From Bacteroidota bacterium (GTDB taxonomy: Bacteria; Bacteroidota; Bacteroidia; 2-12-FULL-35-15): a DNA stretch of 54,203 bases. Below are positions 43,976-52,866 of this stretch, piece after piece. The DNA is taken from positions 1 to 54,203 of the forward strand of contig SXIH01000006.1 of assembly GCA_005772895.1 (NCBI GenBank). Reading direction: 5' to 3'. The position numbers were made by a program, and so were the translations under genes. Each line of letters opens with the position of its first letter. Positions within the stretch are counted from its first letter, which is position 1. The notes under the pieces were generated by a model. That model worked only from the letters and a program-made list of their open reading frames with translations, was not told the origin of the DNA and ran no database searches.

Positions 43976-44440
43976 TTATTTTCCACTTAGATTTAATGGA
44001 ATACTTTTAACCATATCAACAGGATAATCTTGTTTCAAAAATAATTTCCCCACTTTTAAATTTCCTTTCAATCCTACTTTAATATTTTTGCTCATTGCAA
44101 TAGCAAGTAAGTTGGGAAGTTCGCCAAGACTCAAATTCGAAAAATTAGATCTTACATTAAAGGTATAACACTGTTCGCAGTTTGGTTTGATTTTTACATT
44201 TTTAGTAAGACTCGCTTTCCCTACATTCATTCCGCTGAACGTGGCATCCAAGTCAGACTTATAAATAGTGAATGCCATTTTGTTTGGATTTTTAATTTTT
44301 GCCGAAACGTCAATATCTAATCCTTGTTGCGAAAGCTTATTTACTTTCACACTGTCAACGCCCAAAAATATAACGTCCTGAAAATCTCCACAGGAGGAAA
44401 ATAAAAACACACAAAGAAAAAAGAAAAGATATTTTTTCAT
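43976..44440 (-). CDS. LEA-type (LEA14-like) lipoprotein
   Basis: 154 residues. A signal (KKYLFFFLCVFLFSSC) with lipobox FSSC (Cys 17) precedes a LEA_2-like immunoglobulin-type beta domain. Typical sequence is LSQQGLDIDVSAKIKNPNKM, TIYKSDLDATFSGMNVGKAS and a run toward LPNLLAIAMS. In plants and archaea such domains are stress related; in Bacteroidota their job is unknown. It converges on the MtfA-like gene across 8 bases and is separated from the dipeptidase gene by a family B palindrome. Confidence 0.82.
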   Translation of the reverse strand: MKKYLFFFLCVFLFSSCGDFQDVIFLGVDSVKVNKLSQQGLDIDVSAKIKNPNKMAFTIYKSDLDATFSGMNVGKASLTKNVKIKPNCEQCYTFNVRSNFSNLSLGELPNLLAIAMSKNIKVGLKGNLKVGKLFLKQDYPVDMVKSIPLNLSGK

Positions 44441-44461
44441 TTTTATAAAAACAGATTCGTA

Positions 44462-44481
44462 ATCCCGATAGCTATCGGGAT
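44462..44481. repeat. Dispersed palindrome family B, intergenic copy
   Basis: ATCCCGATAGCTATCGGGAT, identical to the copies at 22558 and 52812, lies 23 bases downstream of the dipeptidase stop. Confidence 0.92.
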
Positions 44482-44503
44482 CGTAATGATTAGCTATCTG
44501 TAC

Positions 44504-45898
44504 CTACTTACTCATCTCCGCAAAATTCTTATAGAAATACGGAATGGTTTCAATGCCTTTAAAATAATTGAATACACCATAATGTTCGTTTGGTGAATGT
44601 ATTGCATCTGAATCCAAACCAAATCCCATTAATACAGAATCCAATCCTAATTCAGATTTGAACATTGCTACAATTGGAATACTTCCTCCGCTGCGAACAG
44701 GAACCGGTTTTTTTCCGAATGTTGTTTCCATTGCCATGCTTGCTGCTTTGTACGCAACCGATGTACTTGGTGTAACAACAGGTTCTCCTCCGTGATGTGG
44801 TGTTACTTTTACTTTTACAGATTTCGGTGCAATGCTTTTAAAATAATCTCCGAAAATTTTCATGATTTTTTCGCTGTCTTGGTGTGGAACCAAACGCATC
44901 GAAATTTTTGCGTATGCTTTTGAAGCAATTACTGTTTTTGCACCTTCACCTTGATAACCGCCCCAGATACCGTTTACATCTAATGTCGGACGAATGGAAT
45001 TTCTTTCGTTGGTAGAATATCCATCTTCTCCATGTATGTCGGAAAGATCCAATGCTTTTTTATATTCATCTAAACTGAATGGAGCTTTTGCCATTTCTGC
45101 ACGCTCTTCCGCAGTTAATATTTCTACATCATCATAAAAACCGGGAATGGTAATGTGATTTTTATCGTCTTTCATTTTTGCAATCATCTCACACAAAATG
45201 TTGATTGGATTTGCAACTGCCCCGCCATATAATCCTGAATGTAAATCTCTGTTCGGACCTGTTACTTCTACTTCTACATAACTCAAACCACGCAATCCAA
45301 CAGTGATTGAAGGAATATTGTTTGCAATAATTCCTGTATCAGAAATTACAATTACATCTGCTTTTAATTTTTCTTTATTCTGTTTTACAAATGTTGCTAA
45401 GTTACTTGAACCAACTTCTTCTTCTCCTTCAATCATAAATTTTACGTTACAAGGAAGAGAATTTGTTTGCATCATTAACTCAAATGCTTTAACGTGCATA
45501 TACATTTGTCCTTTGTCGTCACATGAACCTCTTGCAAAAATTGCTCCCTCAGGATGTAAGTCCGTTTTTTTAATAACCGGCTCAAATGGTCCTGAAGTCC
45601 ACAATTCAATTGGGTCAGCAGGTTGCACATCGTAATGACCATATACCAAAACAGTTGGTAATTTCGCATCTATAATTTTTTCTCCGTACACAATTGGGTA
45701 ACCTGCAGTTTCGCATATTTCTACTTTGTCGGCTCCGGCAGCAACTAATTTTTCTTTTACACATACCGCTGTTTTTATAACATCAGCTTTATATTTTGGA
45801 TCTGCACTAACAGAAGGAATACGTAATAATTCAAAAAGTTCGTTTAAAAAACGGTCTTTGTTTTTTTCGATATAAGTATTAATGTTTGGATTTTGCAT
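44504..45898 (-). CDS. M20 family dipeptidase
   Basis: 464-residue zinc metallopeptidase of the M20 family, close to carnosinase/CNDP-like and Bacteroidota 'dipeptidase' enzymes; it cleaves dipeptides or short peptides in the cytoplasm. It has the metal-site motif YGHYDVQP with H88 and D90, RGSCDDKGQ with the bridging Asp near 127, EGEEEVGS with the general base Glu near 160, and the terminal His in SDAIHSPNEHYG. RSGGSIPIV is characteristic. No signal peptide is seen. The start at 45898 gives MQNPNINTYIEKNKDRFLNE, as expected. Confidence 0.94.
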   Translation of the reverse strand: MQNPNINTYIEKNKDRFLNELFELLRIPSVSADPKYKADVIKTAVCVKEKLVAAGADKVEICETAGYPIVYGEKIIDAKLPTVLVYGHYDVQPADPIELWTSGPFEPVIKKTDLHPEGAIFARGSCDDKGQMYMHVKAFELMMQTNSLPCNVKFMIEGEEEVGSSNLATFVKQNKEKLKADVIVISDTGIIANNIPSITVGLRGLSYVEVEVTGPNRDLHSGLYGGAVANPINILCEMIAKMKDDKNHITIPGFYDDVEILTAEERAEMAKAPFSLDEYKKALDLSDIHGEDGYSTNERNSIRPTLDVNGIWGGYQGEGAKTVIASKAYAKISMRLVPHQDSEKIMKIFGDYFKSIAPKSVKVKVTPHHGGEPVVTPSTSVAYKAASMAMETTFGKKPVPVRSGGSIPIVAMFKSELGLDSVLMGFGLDSDAIHSPNEHYGVFNYFKGIETIPYFYKNFAEMSK

Positions 45899-45937
45899 GA
45901 TGGTATAATTATTTCATTTTTAATTTTATGTTTCACA

Positions 45938-45965
45938 TCCGTCATCTGTCCTCCGACATCTGACA
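45938..45965. repeat. Family D-like dispersed repeat, intergenic
   Basis: TCCGTCATCTGTCCTCCGAC followed by ATCTGACA consists of short TCCG(A/T)CATCTG-like units. It resembles the CTCCGAACT runs at 22614 and 31274 only loosely. Confidence 0.45.
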
Positions 45966-46365
45966 TTTTTGGTTCACAAATTTGCAATTATTATCGATAC
46001 AAGCATTTTTTTATTAAAAAATTAAGCTCATAAACCTATGGGTCTGAAAACTAAGTCAAAATTCATGTCGGAATTATCTAAAATACCTATTAATATTGAG
46101 TTTTAACTGAAATTACCCCTTCATTATCAGCCTATTTTCAGGAATTTAACCCTTCAAATCGTAAGAATCCTAAAAAAGGTACTTTTTTAAGCCTCAAAAA
46201 TGTGCTTAATTAGCATAGAAATTTAATTTTTTACTGCAACTATTTGCTTGAAATTGGCGTCTGATAATATGTTGAAGGGAAAACGAACAAGTATTTATCC
46301 CCATATTTTGTTCGATGAACTCATAAAAACTGCAGTTTAATCGATTATTTTTAACGACTTTTTAA

Positions 46366-46373
46366 TATATTTG
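46366..46373 (+). promoter_or_regulatory. TAnnTTTG element of the adhesin operon
   Basis: TATATTTG is a perfect -7 match ending 30 bases before the ATG at 46404. No TTG is seen at the -33 position. Confidence 0.45.
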
Positions 46374-46403
46374 CTTGATATTCAGCTTACAATAATAACC
46401 AAA

Positions 46404-48572
46404 ATGACCTTTTCGAATTTTACAAAAAAAATTCTTTTTGCCTTCATCACTTTTACACTCTTTCAGAGTTTTGCAAGTGCTCAGTTAACTGTTAACTCCG
46501 GTGTTACTCCAACTTTTATGGTACAAAACGTACTTATGGCTGGTGGAGGACTTACCGCAACTGGCATTACTTATACCGGAAGTCCAACTGCCAGAGGAAC
46601 ATTTAACGGTTCTGCTTCCAATATTGGCTTTAACTCAGGAATACTTTTAACCAGCGGAAATCTTACTAACGCAATCGGACCAAATAATATGTCGGGTGCA
46701 TCTTTAGGAAATTTACTTCCCGGTGATCCTGACTTGAATATGATTATGTCGCCAACCTTGAGTTACGATGCTACTATTTTAGAATTCGATTTTGTTGCTA
46801 CTTCTGACACTATAAAATTCAATTATGTTTTCGGTTCCGAAGAATACATGGAGTTTGTAAGTACAGTTCCAGGAGGAATCAATGATGGGTTTGGTTTCTT
46901 TATCAGCGGACCAGGAATTGCCGGACCATTTAGCGGAGGTGCACAAAACATTGCAATTATTCCAGGTACAGCTTTACCTGTTACTATGTTCAATCTTAAT
47001 TTAAATACAAACAATGCATACTATTTTGATAACGGTGATGGATTCGGAACGGGAACTGCGCCTGATGGTTTAACAATTCAGTACGATGGATTCACTGTTC
47101 CTATGCAGGCTATATCTGCCGTACAGTGCGGACAAACATATCACGTGAAGTTAGCTATTGCTGATGGCGGTGATGATATTTTGGATTCAGGAGTTTTTAT
47201 TGAAGAAGGAAGTTTTGTAAGTACAGGAAATGTTTTCATGTCATCATCCACAAGTTTTGGTGGAGCAGTTGCAGGAAACGATACAACCATTTATGAAGGT
47301 TGCGGATTCGCTTCTGTATTGTTCGACAGAGGAACAAATAATTTAGCTGTTGCTGATACTTTTTATTATTCAATTTCCGGAACAGCAACTAATGGTGCAG
47401 ATTATACTACTATCAACGATAGTATTTATTTTGCTGTTGGACAGGATTCATCTTACGTTACAATTAATTCAATTGCAGATTTACTTATCGAAGGAACCGA
47501 AACGGTTATCCTTACTGTGTATGCAAGTACTCCATGCGGAAACGATACTGCAACGCTTACACTTTTAATTATTGATTCACCTCCGCTTACCATAAATTTA
47601 AATAACGATACTATTTTATCTTGCCCGTTTTCAAATCTTCCATTAACTGCTGTTGCAAATGGAGGAGTCGCCATTGGAAATTATAATTATACCTGGACAA
47701 ATACAACAAGTACAACATCAAGCGCCATTGTGAATCCACTTGTTACTACAACGTATGCTGTTACTGTTACCGATAGTTGCGGAAATACTGCAACCGATAA
47801 TATCACTGTTACAATAAATCCGTACACGCCATTGCAAATGACGTTTAATAACGATACAACTATTTGCGGAGGAAATTCTGTGTTACTGGATGCTAATCCT
47901 ACTTTAGGTTTGCCCGATTATGTTTATTCATGGTCGCCAAATATTTCTATCATCGATTCAATAACTGTTGCACCTTCTGTTTCTACAACTTACACCGTTG
48001 TTGTAACAGACGAATGCGGATTAACAATTTCTGATACGGTTGATATAACTGTTTATCCTATCAATGCCGATTTCGGTTATGGTTTTGTCACTAATCAAAG
48101 TGTGCAATTTCAAAATCAATCTTCCGGAGCAATTTCTTATTTGTGGAATTTTGGTGATGGTTCTCCCGATTCAACTTCTACTTTAGAAAATCCTTCACAC
48201 GATTATGTGAATGATGGAACGTATATCGTTATGTTGATTTCTACAAATGTGGAAGGCTGCAGCGATACCATTTATCAAACAGTAATTGTGCTTCCCGATT
48301 TTTATTTTTATTTCCCTAATGCTTTCACACCAAATGCAAACGACCGAAATGATTTGTTTATGGGATATGGAGCAGGAATAAAAACATATAGCATGAAAAT
48401 TTTTAATCGTTGGGGAGAAAAACTTTTTGAAACAGATAATTTATACACAGGTTGGGATGGAACATTCAAAGGAGTACCAGTTAAACAAGATGTGTATGCA
48501 GTCATATTTGATTTAGAAGGATATCACTATGAAGTAAAAAGATATATTGGAAGCGTAACGGTTGTCCGATAA
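46404..48572 (+). CDS. Choice-of-anchor L adhesin with gliding-type T9SS sorting domain, copy 1
   Basis: 722 residues. A signal peptide (to SFASAQ, about residue 26) leads into a choice-of-anchor L domain, roughly 28-270. Signature stretches are NAIGPNNMSGASLGN, LPGDPDLNMIMSP, FNYVFGSEEYMEFV, GGINDGFGFFISGPGI and LDSGVFIEEGSF. Ig-like repeats and one PKD module (YLWNFGDGSPDSTSTLENP) follow. The final 90 residues are a gliding-motility-associated C-terminal domain: FYFPNAFTPNANDRNDLF, then IFNRWGEKLFET and GWDGTFKG. It is probably a cell-surface adhesin. The open frame reaches 46371, but the ATG at 46404 gives the proper signal peptide. Confidence 0.88.
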   Translation: MTFSNFTKKILFAFITFTLFQSFASAQLTVNSGVTPTFMVQNVLMAGGGLTATGITYTGSPTARGTFNGSASNIGFNSGILLTSGNLTNAIGPNNMSGASLGNLLPGDPDLNMIMSPTLSYDATILEFDFVATSDTIKFNYVFGSEEYMEFVSTVPGGINDGFGFFISGPGIAGPFSGGAQNIAIIPGTALPVTMFNLNLNTNNAYYFDNGDGFGTGTAPDGLTIQYDGFTVPMQAISAVQCGQTYHVKLAIADGGDDILDSGVFIEEGSFVSTGNVFMSSSTSFGGAVAGNDTTIYEGCGFASVLFDRGTNNLAVADTFYYSISGTATNGADYTTINDSIYFAVGQDSSYVTINSIADLLIEGTETVILTVYASTPCGNDTATLTLLIIDSPPLTINLNNDTILSCPFSNLPLTAVANGGVAIGNYNYTWTNTTSTTSSAIVNPLVTTTYAVTVTDSCGNTATDNITVTINPYTPLQMTFNNDTTICGGNSVLLDANPTLGLPDYVYSWSPNISIIDSITVAPSVSTTYTVVVTDECGLTISDTVDITVYPINADFGYGFVTNQSVQFQNQSSGAISYLWNFGDGSPDSTSTLENPSHDYVNDGTYIVMLISTNVEGCSDTIYQTVIVLPDFYFYFPNAFTPNANDRNDLFMGYGAGIKTYSMKIFNRWGEKLFETDNLYTGWDGTFKGVPVKQDVYAVIFDLEGYHYEVKRYIGSVTVVR

Positions 48573-48590
48573 AATTTAAAAATAAATACA

Positions 48591-50594
48591 ATGAAATCAT
48601 TTATCAAAAAATTAACGCTGAGCTCAATGGCTCTTTTTGCATTTACAACAATGAATGCACAATTAACGGTGAACGGAACATTTACTCCAACTCAATTAGT
48701 AGATACTTTGTTGGGAACTGGTGTAACAGCCAGCGGAGTTACTTATACTGGTAACGTAAACTGCAGAGGTACATTTAATGGAACTTTGTCAAACATTGGA
48801 TTTTCATCGGGTGTACTTTTAACTTGTGGAAATCTAACAAATGCAATTGGGCCAAATAATTTATCAGGAGCATCTGTTGGGAATGGACTTCCCGGTGATC
48901 CGGATTTGGATATTATTATGTCGCCAACAGCTAGTTTTGATGCTACTATTTTGGAGTTCGATTTTATTCCGACATCTGACACTGTAAAATTTAATTATGT
49001 ATTTGCTTCAGAAGAGTACATGGAATATGTGAGTACTACTCCCGGTGGTATCAATGATGGTTTCGGATTTTTTATCAGTGGTCCCGGAATTTCCGGTCCG
49101 TTCAGCGGAGGTGCAGCAAACATTGCATTGATACCAGGAACAACTTTGCCGGTTACTATGTTCAATTTGAATTTATATTCTTACGGAATGTATTATGTTG
49201 ACAATGGAAACGGAATGGGTTCAGGTACAGCGCCTGATGGTGCAACAGTTCAATACGATGGATTTACTGTTCCCTTAACAGCTATTGCTGCTGTTCAGTG
49301 TGGAGAAACATATCACATTAAACTTGCAGTAGGTGATGGTGGTGATGGTATCTTGGATTCAGGAGTATTTTTAGAAGAAGGAAGTTTTTCCAGTCAAGGT
49401 GTTACCATTGTTCCTGAAATTTCTTACGGTGGAACAAACGATTCAACATTGTATGAAGGTTGCGGATTAGCATGTATTTATTTTGTGCGTACTTCAAATC
49501 TTGCAAATGCTGATACGGTTAATTTAACAATTGGTGGTTCTGCAGTAAACGGAACAGACTACAATACAGGTGTTCCGGGAGTTCCATTGCCAAGTCAATT
49601 ATTTTTTGCTGCCGGACAAGATTCTATTTCATATTGTATCAACGCAGTTTCTGATGGAATTTTAGAAGGATTAGATACAATTAATTTGTCAATTATTTTA
49701 ACAGGAGCATGTGGCGGAACAACAACTTATGCAACAGTTTATTTGAATGAATATACTCCTTTGACTTTAGACTTGAACGATACCACGTTCTGTAATTTTG
49801 GTGGAACATTTACTATGAATGCCGTTGTCACGGGTGGAGTTGAACCATACACATACGTCTGGAGCGGTGGATTGTCGCCTACTCCAAGTAATACTGTTAC
49901 CGTAACATCTACAACAACATATACCATAACAGTAAATGATGCTTGTAATGCCAGTGTAGATCCTACGCCTGCAATTACTGATTCAACTACACTTACAGTT
50001 GCAACAGTTGTTCCTATGGTAATCAATACCGGAGCAGATATGCTTGTTTGTCCGGGAGATGAAGTTATGATTGTTCCCGCATTTACAGGTGGAGGCGCTC
50101 CATTTGTTTATACATGGACTACCGTTTCGGGAACTGATACTGTAACTTCTACAAGTACATTGAATACAAGTGTTTTTGCAAATGGAAACGGACTTTATCA
50201 ACTTACTATATCCGATGTTTGCGGAAATGTTCAAAACGATCAGCTTCAAATTAATGTTGAAACAAGTTGTGTGTTGAATATTCCAAACGTGATTACTCCT
50301 GATGGAACAGGTCCTGCAGTGAATGAATTTTTCTTTGTAGAAAATTTGGAAAAATTTCCGGGAACTTCTTTAGCAATTTATAATCGTTGGGGAACAAAAG
50401 TTTTTGAAAGTTCGGATTATAAAAATGATTGGAATGGTTCAAAAGCAGTTGATGGAGTTTATTACTATGTGTTAACAGTTCCTGCTGCAGGTTCGGTTTT
50501 GGCAAGTGCTAACCAAAGTCCGTCATTCAAAGCAACTGAAGAAGGTGAGAACAAAGTTTTTGCAGGATATTTTCATATCACTCGTATGAAATAG
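48591..50594 (+). CDS. Choice-of-anchor L adhesin with gliding-type T9SS sorting domain, copy 2
   Basis: 667 residues. A signal peptide (to TTMNAQ, about residue 23) is followed by an anchor L domain nearly the same as in the upstream gene: NAIGPNNLSGASVGN, LPGDPDLDIIMSPTASFDATI, GGINDGFGFFISGPGISGPF, LDSGVFLEEGSF. The middle differs and lacks a PKD module. The C-terminal sorting region reads LNIPNVITPDGTGPAVNEFF and IYNRWGTKVFESSDYKNDW, ending in HITRMK. It lies 18 bases after the first copy, so the pair arose by tandem duplication and then diverged in the stalk. Confidence 0.88.
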   Translation: MKSFIKKLTLSSMALFAFTTMNAQLTVNGTFTPTQLVDTLLGTGVTASGVTYTGNVNCRGTFNGTLSNIGFSSGVLLTCGNLTNAIGPNNLSGASVGNGLPGDPDLDIIMSPTASFDATILEFDFIPTSDTVKFNYVFASEEYMEYVSTTPGGINDGFGFFISGPGISGPFSGGAANIALIPGTTLPVTMFNLNLYSYGMYYVDNGNGMGSGTAPDGATVQYDGFTVPLTAIAAVQCGETYHIKLAVGDGGDGILDSGVFLEEGSFSSQGVTIVPEISYGGTNDSTLYEGCGLACIYFVRTSNLANADTVNLTIGGSAVNGTDYNTGVPGVPLPSQLFFAAGQDSISYCINAVSDGILEGLDTINLSIILTGACGGTTTYATVYLNEYTPLTLDLNDTTFCNFGGTFTMNAVVTGGVEPYTYVWSGGLSPTPSNTVTVTSTTTYTITVNDACNASVDPTPAITDSTTLTVATVVPMVINTGADMLVCPGDEVMIVPAFTGGGAPFVYTWTTVSGTDTVTSTSTLNTSVFANGNGLYQLTISDVCGNVQNDQLQINVETSCVLNIPNVITPDGTGPAVNEFFFVENLEKFPGTSLAIYNRWGTKVFESSDYKNDWNGSKAVDGVYYYVLTVPAAGSVLASANQSPSFKATEEGENKVFAGYFHITRMK

Positions 50595-50622
50595 TTTATT
50601 TTGATTTAGGTGAGTTTTAAAC

Positions 50623-52797
50623 ATGAAATTAAAACGATCTCTGATATTATTTTTCTTAATGATGCTGTCATTAAAAAATTTCGCTACTCACATTGTGGGT
50701 GGCGAAATTTATTATGATAACCTTGGAGGAAATAATTACCGTATCACCCTCAAAGTTTACCGCGATTGTTTTAATGGAGTTCCTCCGCTTGATAATCCTG
50801 CTTGCGTTTTTATTTTTAACAGTGCAGGAGTCTTTATCGATAGTTTAGAAATGCCTCTTCCCGGGACTGTTGTTTTACCTGTTACAATTAATAATCCTTG
50901 TTTTACACCACCAACAAATATTTGTGTGGAAGAAGGAATTTATCAGGCAGTAGTAAATTTGCCAAATATTCCCGGTGGATATAATCTTACTTATCAACGC
51001 TGTTGCAGAAATGGAACTATTTTAAATTTAGTTCTTCCGGGTGATGTTGGTTCAACCTATATGGCGCATATTCCTGATAATACTGTTGCGCCCGGAAACA
51101 GTAGTCCGCGCTACACTAATTTTCCACCTATTTTTTTGTGTGCAGGTGTTCCCTTATTTTTTGATCACTCTGCAACCGATCCTGATGGAGATTCATTGTA
51201 TTACGAACTGTGTGATCCCTACACAGGATTAGATGCTCTTTGTCCTTCACTTGGTCCACCGGCTGTTGCATCAGGTTGTCCGGGAATTGGTTCGCCTCCT
51301 CCTTTTGCATTTGTTCCTTGGCAAGCGCCTTACAATGCAACTTATCCGATGAGTGCTTCGCCAGTTCTTGCTATAAATCCTGTAACCGGATTAATGACCG
51401 GAACTCCGAATATGGTCGGACAATGGGTGGTTGGAGTTTGTGTGAGTGAATACCGTGCAGGTGTTTTGATCGATGCAAACAAAAGAGATTTTCAATTTAA
51501 TGTAGTTACTTGTCCGGGTTTACCTGTTGCATCTATTCCTTTACAAACAAATTTTTGTTTCGGATACAATGTAAATTTTACGCAGGCTAGTATTAATGCA
51601 TTTACTTATCACTGGGATTTTGGTGATGGATCAACTGTTTTGGATACGTCCAATGTGCTTAATCCTTCATGGACGTATGCTGATTCAGGAACTTATCAAG
51701 TTACTTTGATTATCAATCCTGGAACAATGTGTGCCGATACTCAGGTTAATACGTTTTCTATTTTTCCATTATTGGCTCCTACTTTTTCTCCACCACCCGG
51801 AGAATGTGTTTATGAAAACAGTTATAATTTTTCCGGTGGAGGTGCATACATGGGTAATGGAACTTTTTCTTGGAACTTCGGACCAAATGCAACTCCTTCA
51901 ACAAGTACAAATCTGAATCCGACAAATATTGTTTACAATGCTCCCGGAACTTATCCCGTCAGTTTTACTATAAGTGAAAATGGCTGTACCGAAACGCATA
52001 CAGCCAATGTAGACGTGTACCCCAAACCCATTGCTGATTATACTTTGGGAGGAGCTCTTGCTTGTGATTTACAACCTGTTCAATTTTTAGATGCTTCTGT
52101 TGGTGATACACCATTAACTTATTTCTGGCAATTCGGAGATGGAGTAACAGCAACTTTACAAAATCCGAATCATACTTATCCGGCAACGGGAAATTATATT
52201 ACCAGCCTAATTGTAGCAACAACTCATGGTTGTAAGGATACTTTTTCTTTGTCTTCACCCATAGCTGTTTTTCCTTCACCATTTGCAGGAGTTACAGCAA
52301 CACCAACCGATACTTCTATTTTTTATCCGGATGTAACTGCATTTGATTTAAGTTCGGGAGCAATTGATTGTGATTTGTATTGGGGTGATGGAACTATGAG
52401 TACAAATTGCAACGACATACATTCGTATGGCGCTCCGGGAACATACACTATTATGCAAGTGGTTACAAATGCAAACGGATGTACTGATACAGCATACATC
52501 GATATTGTTATTCGTCCCGAATATCTTTTCTGGATTCCAAATGCATTCACTCCGAATGGAAATGGATTGAATGATATTTTCAAACCAAAATTAATTGGTG
52601 TGCACGATTATTCCTTTATGATTTTTGATCGTTGGGGAGAAAAAATATTTGAAACTACCGATGAAGAAGCCGGCTGGAATGGCTTTTACAAAAACCGCAT
52701 TTGTACCAACGATGTGTTTGTCTACAAAATTAATTTCCGCGATGATGTTCAGAATTTAGATCATCAGTTTATTGGGAGAGTAACGCTTGTAAGATAA
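50623..52797 (+). CDS. Large PKD adhesin with gliding-type T9SS sorting domain
   Basis: 724 residues. A signal peptide (to KNFA, about residue 21) precedes an N-terminal domain starting THIVGGEIYYDNLGGNNYRI, with several Cys (YQRCCRNG, CAGVP, ELCDPYTG) that may form disulfides. At least three PKD-like modules follow: YHWDFGDGST, FSWNFGPNATPS and YFWQFGDGV, with a degenerate fourth CDLYWGDGT. The C-terminal 90 residues are a type B sorting domain: FWIPNAFTPNGNGLNDIFKP, IFDRWGEKIFET, GWNGFYKN. It follows copy 2 of the anchor L adhesins by 28 bases and completes the operon. Confidence 0.9.
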   Translation: MKLKRSLILFFLMMLSLKNFATHIVGGEIYYDNLGGNNYRITLKVYRDCFNGVPPLDNPACVFIFNSAGVFIDSLEMPLPGTVVLPVTINNPCFTPPTNICVEEGIYQAVVNLPNIPGGYNLTYQRCCRNGTILNLVLPGDVGSTYMAHIPDNTVAPGNSSPRYTNFPPIFLCAGVPLFFDHSATDPDGDSLYYELCDPYTGLDALCPSLGPPAVASGCPGIGSPPPFAFVPWQAPYNATYPMSASPVLAINPVTGLMTGTPNMVGQWVVGVCVSEYRAGVLIDANKRDFQFNVVTCPGLPVASIPLQTNFCFGYNVNFTQASINAFTYHWDFGDGSTVLDTSNVLNPSWTYADSGTYQVTLIINPGTMCADTQVNTFSIFPLLAPTFSPPPGECVYENSYNFSGGGAYMGNGTFSWNFGPNATPSTSTNLNPTNIVYNAPGTYPVSFTISENGCTETHTANVDVYPKPIADYTLGGALACDLQPVQFLDASVGDTPLTYFWQFGDGVTATLQNPNHTYPATGNYITSLIVATTHGCKDTFSLSSPIAVFPSPFAGVTATPTDTSIFYPDVTAFDLSSGAIDCDLYWGDGTMSTNCNDIHSYGAPGTYTIMQVVTNANGCTDTAYIDIVIRPEYLFWIPNAFTPNGNGLNDIFKPKLIGVHDYSFMIFDRWGEKIFETTDEEAGWNGFYKNRICTNDVFVYKINFRDDVQNLDHQFIGRVTLVR

Positions 52798-52811
52798 AAG
52801 GGCATAAGTCA

Positions 52812-52831
52812 ATCCCGATAGCTATCGGGAT
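52812..52831. repeat. Dispersed palindrome family B, downstream of the adhesin operon
   Basis: ATCCCGATAGCTATCGGGAT, 14 bases after the adhesin stop. With the adjacent family C copy it fills the gap between convergent genes and may double as a transcription end. Confidence 0.92.
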
Positions 52832-52841
52832 CAAAAGAATT

Positions 52842-52866
52842 TGTCACCCTGAGCGGAGTCGAAGGG
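52842..52866 (+). repeat. Dispersed repeat family C, abutting the gpmI stop
   Basis: CACCCTGAGCGGAGTCGAA followed by GGG ends exactly at the base before the gpmI stop codon (52867-52869, minus strand). Confidence 0.92.

Larger units (their letters stand above)
45899..46403. other. 505-base intergenic region between divergent genes
   Basis: A/T-rich and without a supported gene. It holds a family D-like repeat at 45938-45965 and a probable promoter box at 46366. The unusual length for this compact segment suggests regulatory space for the adhesin operon. I see no tRNA, riboswitch core or strong hairpin. Confidence 0.6.

Noticed and set aside
45899-46403. Small RNA or tRNA in the long intergenic gap
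   Set aside because: No cloverleaf, conserved riboswitch core or stable hairpin with T-tract could be found by eye.
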